Origin: Pseudomonadota bacterium
GTDB lineage: Bacteria > Pseudomonadota > Alphaproteobacteria > ATCC43930 > CGMCC-115725
NCBI GenBank assembly: GCA_021790295.1
Contig: JAJYIC010000096.1
Span: 1 to 8,374 of the forward strand
Direction: 5' to 3'
DNA: 8,374 nt
This document shows positions 1 to 5,438 of this stretch, one piece after another. Every line of letters begins with the position of its first letter. Within the stretch, counting starts at the first letter, position 1. Below the pieces are notes generated by a model that worked only from the letters and a program-made list of their open reading frames with translations, had not been told where the DNA came from and made no database searches. The position numbers and the translations under genes were made by a program.

Positions 1-1625
1 GCCGCCGGATCCTCGACCCTTTCGCCGTAACCGCCCGACGCGGCGATCACCGTCTCGAAAGCGGGAAGATCGTCGAGGTCGATAAAGGGCGGCTTATTGC
101 TGTGCGCGGCTTCGCCCGAGGGATACATGCGCAGAGTCGCGCGTTTGACGGCCCCCCACATGGCGTTGTTCATCACCACGAAAAGAACCGGAAGGCGATG
201 CGTCGCCGAAGCGTGATGGACCGCGACCGGATTGGCGAAAAGATAGGAGCCGTCGCCGAGGACGGCAGTGACAAAACGTTCGGGCGCGGCGAGCTTTGCT
301 CCGAGCGCCGCGCCGGCGCCCCAGCCGAGACCGGAGGCCGGGCTCATGCCGAAATAGCCGCCGGGCCTTTGCGGCCGGGCCTGTTCGAGAACGAGGGTAT
401 ATTCGTTGACGACGATCGCTTCCTCGCCGACCGCCTCGGCGATCGCGGCGCTGACCGCGCCGGGGTGGAGAGGGCGCATCCTCGCCCCTTCTGCGCGCAG
501 CTTCTGCCACTGCGCAAGACGGGCCGCGCGGCGCAGGGCGACCCTTTGCCCGCGCGCCGCCGCTTTCTCACCGGCCCCCCGCCGTTCGAGCGCCGCGGCG
601 AGCAAGGGGAGCGCCGCCGCAGGCGACGCCGTCAGCGCCAGATCGCAAGGGAATCCGCGGATCGGATAGCGGCTGAAAAGAGGATCGACGCCGAGATGGA
701 TGACGCGGCACTCCCTCCCCGGCGCCTTGAGGCTCGGGAGCCAGGGGACATCGCATTCGAGAACGAGGATCGCATCGGCCTCGTCGAGATAAGGGCTCGC
801 GTCATAACCGAGATGGCAGGGGTGGCCGAAAGGAAGGGAGAGAGTGCGCGGGCGATGCTCGACGAGGGGGATGGCGAAGCGTTCGCACAAGGCCGAAAGG
901 GTCTCGACCGCCGCCCGCTCGCGCCCGGCGCTCGAGGTGACGATGAGAGGGTTTTCGGCCGCCGCAAGGATGCGCGCGGCTTCCTCGATCGCCCCCGGGT
1001 CGGCGCCGGGAGGACTCGCGGGACTGAGGCGCGAAGGCGCTTCGAAGGCAAAACCGGCCATAGGAGAAGCCAGAACTTCGCGCGGCAACGACAGATAAAC
1101 GGGTCCTTTTGGCGCGCTCGTCGCGAGCTGAAGGGCGCGGTCGACGACGGTTTCGAGCTGGTCGGCGTTCCGCAGTTCATAGTCCCATTTGACGATTTCG
1201 CGCACCATCCCCGCCTGGTCGAACATTTCCTGCGCCCAGTGGATGTTGACGTCGCGCGAACCGGCCATGCCGCTTTCGCTCAATGGCGAGCGGCCGGCCG
1301 TAAACAGCATCGGCACCTGGTCGCGGGCGGCATTCATCGCGCCGCATACCCCGTTTGCCGTGCCGACGCTGACGTGAACCATCACCCCCGGCACCCGCCC
1401 CGAGACCATCGCATAACCGTGGGCCATGGAAAGGGCGAGGTTTTCGTGGGTTAGAAGGAGAGGCGCCGGAACCTTGAGGCCCTTTGCCGGCGCATTGGCA
1501 TAGGCTTCGACGAGAGGCGCGAAATCGGTTCCGGCATTGGCAAAAAGCACCTCGATCCCGCGCTCGGCGAGGAGCGCCAGATACGCTTCGGCAACCGTCG
1601 AGACCGGGATTTCGCGGCGCGCCAT
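1..1625 (-). CDS. Thiamine-diphosphate-dependent enzyme, acetolactate synthase/benzoylformate decarboxylase superfamily (3' end cut by window)
   Basis: The reading frame is open from an ATG at 1625-1623 through the left edge, giving 541 residues, so only a short C-terminal tail is missing (relatives are roughly 550-570 residues). The N-terminal pyrimidine-binding domain (about 5-170) has the conserved Glu of THEN (E61), which activates the cofactor. A middle domain (about 190-340) includes a DVPW stretch (292-295). The C-terminal PP-binding domain carries the GDGS...NN cofactor/Mg signature at G457-D458-G459 and N486-N487. All key cofactor residues are present, so the enzyme should be active. 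It probably cleaves or joins a 2-keto acid or similar carbonyl compound; the substrate is unknown, and a true biosynthetic acetolactate synthase would normally sit beside a small regulatory subunit gene. It lies downstream of a dienelactone hydrolase-type gene, suggesting co-transcription and a catabolic role. Start choice: SD-like GGGGGAAGAG lies just before the ATG. Confidence 0.9.
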   Translation of the reverse strand, partial: MARREIPVSTVAEAYLALLAERGIEVLFANAGTDFAPLVEAYANAPAKGLKVPAPLLLTHENLALSMAHGYAMVSGRVPGVMVHVSVGTANGVCGAMNAARDQVPMLFTAGRSPLSESGMAGSRDVNIHWAQEMFDQAGMVREIVKWDYELRNADQLETVVDRALQLATSAPKGPVYLSLPREVLASPMAGFAFEAPSRLSPASPPGADPGAIEEAARILAAAENPLIVTSSAGRERAAVETLSALCERFAIPLVEHRPRTLSLPFGHPCHLGYDASPYLDEADAILVLECDVPWLPSLKAPGRECRVIHLGVDPLFSRYPIRGFPCDLALTASPAAALPLLAAALERRGAGEKAAARGQRVALRRAARLAQWQKLRAEGARMRPLHPGAVSAAIAEAVGEEAIVVNEYTLVLEQARPQRPGGYFGMSPASGLGWGAGAALGAKLAAPERFVTAVLGDGSYLFANPVAVHHASATHRLPVLFVVMNNAMWGAVKRATLRMYPSGEAAHSNKPPFIDLDDLPAFETVIAASGGYGERVEDPA

Positions 1626-1626
1626 T

Positions 1627-1665
1627 CTCTTCCCCCTGGCTCTTCCCCCTGGCTCTTCCCCCTGA
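1627..1665 (-). repeat. Three tandem copies of a 13-base unit containing the Shine-Dalgarno sequence
   Basis: The plus strand reads CTCTTCCCCCTGG three times head to tail (1627-1639, 1640-1652, 1653-1665); the last base of the third copy is A instead of G. On the transcribed minus strand each unit reads CCAGGGGGAAGAG, a purine-rich ribosome-binding-like sequence. Only the copy nearest the gene is at a useful distance from the ATG at 1625; the other two lie 13 and 26 bases further upstream. The array fills most of the 57-base gap between the hydrolase and the thiamine-diphosphate enzyme. The copies are read directly; any effect on translation is inference. Confidence 0.9.
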
Positions 1666-1682
1666 ACGCGGTCTTTGACGGG

Positions 1683-2456
1683 TCAGCCTTTGAGGCGCTT
1701 TTCGAAAAAGGCGGTGATGTCGGACCAAAGCGAAAAAGCCGGGACCTGCCGATAGCTCGGGCGGTAATCGGCGAGAAACGCGTGCCCGGCCTTTTCGTAG
1801 ATTTTGACGGCGACGTCCTTGCCCGCGCGCTCGGCCTTTTTGCGCAGCTCTTCCGCCTCCGCCGGGCTCGGGTTCTGGTCCTCTTCGCCAAAGGCGGCAA
1901 AAAGCGGGCAGGAAAGCCGGTCGAGAAGGGTCATCACCGGGGTCGGGCGAGAGGGGGTCGACAAGGCATCGGGCGTCGCCCGGCCGATAAAACCGCCCCA
2001 GCAATCGATCGCGGCGTCGATCTTCCTGCTGCTGCACGCGAAAAGCAGGGTTTGCCGTCCGCCCGAACAGAAACCGATGCAGCCGACCTTGCCGGCGGCG
2101 CCGGCAAGCGAGGAGAGATGCGCCGCAGAGGCTTCGAGATCGCGCACCGCCTGCGCGTCGGGAAGGCCGAACATCAGCGGGAACACTTTTTGCAAGTCGT
2201 TGGGGTCGGGACCGCCGGTGCGGCAATAAAGATCGGGAGCGAGAGCGTTGTAGCCGAGATTGGCAAAGCGGCGGGCGACGTCGCGGATATGCTCGACGAG
2301 CCCGAAGGCCTCATGGATGACAATGATCCCGGGATACCGTCCGGGCGCGCTCGGCCGCGCAAGATAGCCTTTGATCCTCTCGCTGCCGCTCGCAAAGTCG
2401 ATTTCTTCGCCGTTGACGCGCCGCGGATCGCTGACTGCACCGGGGACATCCGCCAT
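1683..2456 (-). CDS. Dienelactone hydrolase-family alpha/beta hydrolase
   Basis: This 257-residue protein has the length and layout of the dienelactone hydrolase family, cytoplasmic single-domain alpha/beta hydrolases. Carboxymethylenebutenolidase, the founding member, opens dienelactone to maleylacetate in chloro-aromatic breakdown; many relatives act on other esters or lactones. The Cys-Asp-His triad is visible: C130 in the nucleophile elbow GFCSGG, D193 after FGEED, and H225 in AGHAF. E49 in IHEAFGL matches the glutamate that controls the nucleophile in this family. There is no signal peptide. The start is the ATG at 2456, preceded by a strong SD (AGGGAGGTGATC) on the minus strand; a longer frame up to 2768 would run into the divergent gene and adds only low-complexity basic residues. 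The gene probably heads a two-gene unit with the thiamine-diphosphate enzyme. True substrate unknown. Confidence 0.93.
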   Translation of the reverse strand: MADVPGAVSDPRRVNGEEIDFASGSERIKGYLARPSAPGRYPGIIVIHEAFGLVEHIRDVARRFANLGYNALAPDLYCRTGGPDPNDLQKVFPLMFGLPDAQAVRDLEASAAHLSSLAGAAGKVGCIGFCSGGRQTLLFACSSRKIDAAIDCWGGFIGRATPDALSTPSRPTPVMTLLDRLSCPLFAAFGEEDQNPSPAEAEELRKKAERAGKDVAVKIYEKAGHAFLADYRPSYRQVPAFSLWSDITAFFEKRLKG

Positions 2457-2482
2457 GATCACCTCCCTAAAGCTGTTGCGGC

Positions 2483-2512
2483 AAGATAGCATCCTGCCGG
2501 CGAAAGGGTGAA
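2483..2512 (-). promoter_or_regulatory. Possible sigma-70-type promoter for the hydrolase unit
   Basis: On the minus strand a TTCACC box (2512-2507) and a TATCTT box (2488-2483) are 18 bases apart. The start of transcription would fall near 2476, giving a leader of about 20 bases that ends in the strong SD before the ATG at 2456. The match is only moderate and was made by eye. Confidence 0.35.
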
Positions 2513-2525
2513 GCGCCCGATCGGG

Positions 2526-2555
2526 TTGCGCCTTCGGCCTCTCATATGCGATATT
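2526..2555 (+). promoter_or_regulatory. Possible promoter for the polysaccharide export gene
   Basis: The divergent intergenic region (2457-2610) must hold start sites for both directions. On the plus strand TTGCGC (2526-2531) is followed after 18 bases by GATATT (2550-2555), inside a short AT-rich island (2541-2562) that stands out in this GC-rich DNA. Transcription would begin near 2562, about 50 bases ahead of the ATG at 2611. The boxes are weak matches. Confidence 0.25.
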
Positions 2556-2610
2556 TTTGATTCCGTCGCGGCGGGGTGTTCGGGGGAAGGGGCGGCGAGG
2601 TGGCCTTTCG

Positions 2611-4512
2611 ATGAGCGGTGCCGGCCGGCCGGGAATGGGGCTGGGGCGCTTCATTTTCCTGCTTCTGGCCTGTTTTCCGGCGATCCTCTTCGGCGCGGTT
2701 GCGCGCGCGAGGGGGCAGGCGGTTCCTGTTTTGCCGACAAACGCGGCGCCCGCGCTCAATCCTCTCACTCCCGGACAGGCGCGCCCCGCCGCCCGCTCTC
2801 CTCCTTATACGATCTTCGCCCTTCCGATCGACCGCTCTCTCTCGCGCATCTCGGGAGAGGCGCCCTCGCGCCTTGCCCCACCCCCGTCTGCCGCTGCGGC
2901 AACTCCGGGGGCGCCGGCGGCTGCGGCAAATGCCCTTCCGAGCGAAAACGCGCCGCCGACAAGCGGCGCCCCGCCCCTTCCGGGCCTTCCCAATCCCCAA
3001 GCCCCGCCCCCGGTCAGTACGGCGATGCCTTACGGTTCGCAGCTTTTCCTCGGGCAACCCCAGCTTTTTGGTCCCGTCGCCCTCAACCGCGATTACATCA
3101 TCGCCCCCGGAGACCAGATCGCGGTCCACATCTGGGGCGCCTACGCTTACAACAGCCTCGAAGCGGTCGATCCGCGAGGCAACATCTTCGTCTCTCAAAT
3201 CGGCCCCATCCACCTTGCCGGGGTCACGAGCCTTGCGCTCGACGAAAAGGTGACGCGCGCGGTGAGGCGAGTCTTCACCAAAAACGTCGATGTCTACGCC
3301 AGCCTTTTGAGCAAGCAGCCGGTCGCGGTCTATGTCACCGGAGCGGTGGAAAAGCCGGGGCGCTATTCGGGCGACCGCCTCGATTCGCCTTTGCAATATA
3401 TCGCCCAAGCGGGCGGCATCGACCCGGCAAGCGGGTCCTACCGCGACATCCGCATCCTTCGCGACGGCAAGATCCTCGCCCGCATCGACCTTTATGCCTT
3501 TCTCGCCGGAGCGGCGTTGCCGAAGATCGCGTTCCGGGTCAACGACACCATTTTCGTCGGTCCCCAGAGGCCGAGCGTGACGGCGCTCGGCAATGTGCAA
3601 AACAGCTATCGTTTCGAGTTCGGCCGCAAAGGGTTTACCGGCGCCGAGCTCGTCGCTCTCACGCGCCCCGATCCGAACGCCTCCGACGTTTCGATCCAGG
3701 GCATCCGCAACGGCAAACCTTACGACGCCTATGTCCCGCTTGCAGAGTTCGAAAGCATGCGCCTGGCGAGCGGCGACACCTACAATTTCGCTTCCGACTA
3801 TGTCAGCAACCGGATCTTCGTCAGCGTCACCGGGCAATCGGCAGGACCCTCCTCGCTGGTCGTCCCGCGCGGGGCAACCCTCGGAGAGGTCTTGAAGCTG
3901 ATCGAGGTCGATCCCAAAGTCGCCGATCTCGGCGCCATTTATCTGCGCCGGCAAAGCGTTGCCCTCGCCGAGCGTGAAGCGCTCGACGAATCCTTGGCGG
4001 CGCTTCGCCGCGCCGTCCTCACCGCGCGCTCGGTCAGCACCAGCGACGCCGCCATCCACACCGAAGAGGCGCAGATGGTCGAGGCTTTTATGGAAAAGGT
4101 GCACCAGTTCACGCCGCAAGGGCGAATCGTCCTCGCGGGTGCGCCCGACCGCAGCAGCCTCATCTTCGAACCCAACGACGAGATCGTCATCCCGGCGAAG
4201 TCCGATGTCGTCTCGATCAACGGCGAAGTGAGGCTGCCGCAAACCGTGATCTGGACACCGCACCGCGACGCCGCCCGGTACGTCGCCATGGCGGGCGGTT
4301 ATACCGAGCGCGCCGACCGCTCGGACATCATCCTCGTTCACCCGAGCGGAGCGGTCGAGAAAGGCGGCGGCGGTTTGGCGGTCGGTCCCGGCGACCAGAT
4401 CATGGTCATGCCTGAAGCAGGCGCTCACAACTTTGCGATTTTCGAAGACATCGTCCACATCCTTTACGAGATTGCGGTATCGACAGGTGTCACCTTGCGC
4501 CTCACGCATTAG
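2611..4512 (+). CDS. Polysaccharide export protein, OPX (Wza/KpsD-like) family with SLBB domains
   Basis: This 633-residue protein resembles outer-membrane polysaccharide export (OPX) proteins, which carry capsule or exopolysaccharide through the periplasm and outer membrane. It opens with a signal peptide: R13, then a hydrophobic core (14-31) and likely cleavage near residue 37. A Pro/Ala-rich linker (about 38-150) follows. The Poly_export domain starts around 161 with DYIIAPGDQIAVHIWG. The first SLBB domain (about 238-290) has VTGAVEKPGRY and AGGID; a weaker SLBB-like repeat begins near 402 (VSVTGQ); a clear third lies at about 533-590 (INGEVRLP, AGGYTERA). The length is nearer KpsD-like proteins than the short Wza. 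C21 lies inside the hydrophobic core after LLLA, so lipidation is unlikely. The ATG at 2611 is chosen because GAGGTGG lies 7 bases upstream; a TTG at 2557 in the same frame lacks this. The neighbouring lipoprotein and glycosyltransferases support the role. Confidence 0.9.
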   Translation: MSGAGRPGMGLGRFIFLLLACFPAILFGAVARARGQAVPVLPTNAAPALNPLTPGQARPAARSPPYTIFALPIDRSLSRISGEAPSRLAPPPSAAAATPGAPAAAANALPSENAPPTSGAPPLPGLPNPQAPPPVSTAMPYGSQLFLGQPQLFGPVALNRDYIIAPGDQIAVHIWGAYAYNSLEAVDPRGNIFVSQIGPIHLAGVTSLALDEKVTRAVRRVFTKNVDVYASLLSKQPVAVYVTGAVEKPGRYSGDRLDSPLQYIAQAGGIDPASGSYRDIRILRDGKILARIDLYAFLAGAALPKIAFRVNDTIFVGPQRPSVTALGNVQNSYRFEFGRKGFTGAELVALTRPDPNASDVSIQGIRNGKPYDAYVPLAEFESMRLASGDTYNFASDYVSNRIFVSVTGQSAGPSSLVVPRGATLGEVLKLIEVDPKVADLGAIYLRRQSVALAEREALDESLAALRRAVLTARSVSTSDAAIHTEEAQMVEAFMEKVHQFTPQGRIVLAGAPDRSSLIFEPNDEIVIPAKSDVVSINGEVRLPQTVIWTPHRDAARYVAMAGGYTERADRSDIILVHPSGAVEKGGGGLAVGPGDQIMVMPEAGAHNFAIFEDIVHILYEIAVSTGVTLRLTH

Positions 4513-4538
4513 CGCGGCCTGCGGATCCCGGGCCGCAC

Positions 4539-4567
4539 GCTCTCGCCAGCGCCGAGCCGGCGAGAGC
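4539..4567 (+). promoter_or_regulatory. Inverted repeat covering the ribosome-binding region of the lipoprotein gene
   Basis: GCTCTCGCC (4539-4547) and GGCGAGAGC (4559-4567) are perfect 9-base complements around an 11-base loop. The right arm contains GAGAG, the only SD-like sequence before the proposed GTG start at 4571. No T-run follows, so a simple Rho-independent terminator is unlikely. It could limit translation of the lipoprotein or protect the end of the upstream message; both are inference. A shorter pair, GCGGCC/GGCCGC, lies at 4514-4519 and 4531-4536. Confidence 0.5.
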
Positions 4568-4570
4568 AGA

Positions 4571-5011
4571 GTGCCGCTTTTGAAGGGCGGCGCGGGCGCC
4601 CCGGTTCTGGCTCTTCTCTTTGCGTTGTCGCTTTTGTCGGGCTGCGCGGCATTCGCCCCCTCACGCCACGGCGCGGCCAGGGGAAAGGAACAGGCGGCGG
4701 CTTTTCTCCCGCTTGCGGTGCGGCAACAGGCGATCGACAAAGAGGCGCGGACGCGAGGCCTTCTTTCTTTTGTCGAAACGGCCTCCCCCGGCCGCTCGCG
4801 CGTCTTCGAGGATGCCGAAGAGGGCGCGGTTCGGGTGACGATGGGGCGCGAATACTATTCCGCCGATGCCCTCGTCTGCAGGCATTTCACGCTCTCCCCT
4901 CTGGCGCCCCGGGGCGAGAATGCGACCGAGACGCGCGCCGTCTGCCGCGAAGCCGCAGGATGGCGGCTCGATCCGATCGGAAGCGCGGGCGCGCTCCCTT
5001 CCGCGCATTGA
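4571..5011 (+). CDS. Small predicted outer-membrane lipoprotein of the polysaccharide locus
   Basis: The product is about 146 residues. It has a lysine (K5), a hydrophobic stretch (12-22) and the lipobox LLSGC, so C25 should be lipidated; the next residue is Ala, which favours sorting to the outer membrane. The C-terminal half contains two conserved-looking cysteine motifs, VCRHF (C103) and VCRE (C125), ending in a GW (130-131). This pattern recalls, from memory, small lipoproteins annotated as DVU3141-like or 17-kDa/common-antigen type near exopolysaccharide export genes; the two cysteines could form a disulphide. It lies 58 bases after the export gene and is probably co-transcribed, perhaps assisting the exporter. 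The start is uncertain: GTG 4571 or TTG 4580 (C at 22) both give a proper signal, while the longest frame, from 4433, would overlap the export gene. Function unknown. Confidence 0.7.
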   Translation: MPLLKGGAGAPVLALLFALSLLSGCAAFAPSRHGAARGKEQAAAFLPLAVRQQAIDKEARTRGLLSFVETASPGRSRVFEDAEEGAVRVTMGREYYSADALVCRHFTLSPLAPRGENATETRAVCREAAGWRLDPIGSAGALPSAH

Positions 5012-5016
5012 TGGAG

Positions 5017-5063
5017 GAGGGCGCCCATGCCTCTCGACCGGCATCCCTCGGATTGGCGCCCTC
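5017..5063 (+). terminator. Possible termination or RNA-processing hairpin after the lipoprotein gene
   Basis: GAGGGCGCC (5017-5025) and GGCGCCCTC (5055-5063) pair perfectly over 9 bases. Inside the 29-base loop a second stem can form from ATGCC (5027-5031) and GGCAT (5040-5044). The structure begins six bases after the TGA stop at 5009-5011, the usual place for a transcript end. No U-tract follows, so if it ends transcription it is not a canonical intrinsic terminator; a Rho-dependent end with a protective hairpin is equally possible. Confidence 0.4.
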
Positions 5064-5211
5064 GAGCCGCATGCGCAATCGCAGCGCAATTTTGCAGGTC
5101 ATGTGCCAAAGTATTATTAAAAAAAAGCAAACGCAGGCGCACGAAAACTCGATGTCTTCCCTGCATTCTCATCAATGACCGTGGTTTCTTCTTGGCGCCA
5201 TGGTAATCCCC

Positions 5212-5241
5212 TTGACAAATTCCCCTTTCGTCGCTTACGCT
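5212..5241 (+). promoter_or_regulatory. Promoter-like site for the glycosyltransferase unit
   Basis: A perfect TTGACA (5212-5217) is followed after 18 bases by TACGCT (5236-5241), or after 17 bases by TTACGC. The -35 box is exact and the -10 box is of the loose kind common in alphaproteobacteria. Transcription would begin near 5248 and read into the gene at 5439 after a leader of about 190 bases. This is the best promoter candidate in the window. Confidence 0.55.
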
Positions 5242-5255
5242 CGATTGGTTTGTCT

Positions 5256-5370
5256 GCCCGATCGACGGGCGCCCTCGGGATATTGGAGATTCCTCGTGAC
5301 AATATTGAGGCACGGCGCGAAAGAGGAAATAGGGATCTCAGAAAATCGCGCCGGAAAAGGCGTTTTCTGA
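5256..5370 (+). promoter_or_regulatory. Leader with three inverted repeats ahead of the glycosyltransferase unit
   Basis: Downstream of the promoter-like site are GCCCG/CGGGC (5256-5260 with 5266-5270), ATATTG/CAATAT (5280-5285 with 5300-5305), and a larger hairpin. The latter pairs TCAGAAAA (5338-5345) with TTTTCTGA (5363-5370) and, after a three-base bulge, CGCC (5349-5352) with GGCG (5359-5362), closing a GGAAAA loop. No known riboswitch class is recognised. The ATATTG/CAATAT pair could instead be a protein-binding operator. The base pairing is read directly; a regulatory role is inference. Confidence 0.4.
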
Positions 5371-5438
5371 CTTCGATGCGCCCTGAGGAATAACGCCGAC
5401 CTCCATTCCGTTATGCAGACGACCGAGGCCGCCCCGAT

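Larger units (their letters stand above)
5012..5438. other. 427-base non-coding stretch between the lipoprotein and glycosyltransferase genes
   Basis: No convincing gene lies here; the short frames lack SD sites and have no recognisable motifs. From left to right it holds an inverted repeat just after the lipoprotein stop (5017-5063), an AT-rich patch with a run of eight A (5119-5126), a promoter-like TTGACA site (5212-5241), and a presumed leader of about 190 bases with three further inverted repeats. This is the only long intergenic region in the window and probably separates two transcription units of the polysaccharide locus. Confidence 0.75.

Noticed and set aside
102..1454. 450-codon open frame on the plus strand
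   Set aside because: It lies wholly opposite the thiamine-diphosphate enzyme, whose frame carries every expected motif. The antisense product is Arg/Gly/Ala-rich with no recognisable domain, as expected from high-GC codon bias.
2557..2610. TTG start for the export protein
   Set aside because: It adds 18 Arg/Gly-rich residues ahead of a signal peptide that already looks complete from ATG 2611, which has a well-placed SD.
2671..2676. LLLAC as a lipobox in the export protein
   Set aside because: C21 sits in the middle of the hydrophobic core and about ten more hydrophobic residues follow, unlike a lipoprotein signal; a signal peptidase I site near residue 37 fits better.
2457..2768. N-terminal extension of the dienelactone hydrolase to an upstream start
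   Set aside because: The extra 104 residues are basic low-complexity sequence, overlap the divergent export gene, and would bypass the strong SD directly before the ATG at 2456.
2542..4740. 732-codon open frame on the minus strand
   Set aside because: It is antisense to the export gene and lipoprotein, which have signal peptides, SLBB motifs and SD sites. The antisense product is rich in Asp, Arg and Gly with no family resemblance; long antisense frames are common at this GC content.
5119..5126. Run of eight A, read as a T-tract on the minus strand
   Set aside because: No strong hairpin precedes it on the minus strand and no minus-strand gene ends nearby, so I do not call an intrinsic terminator.
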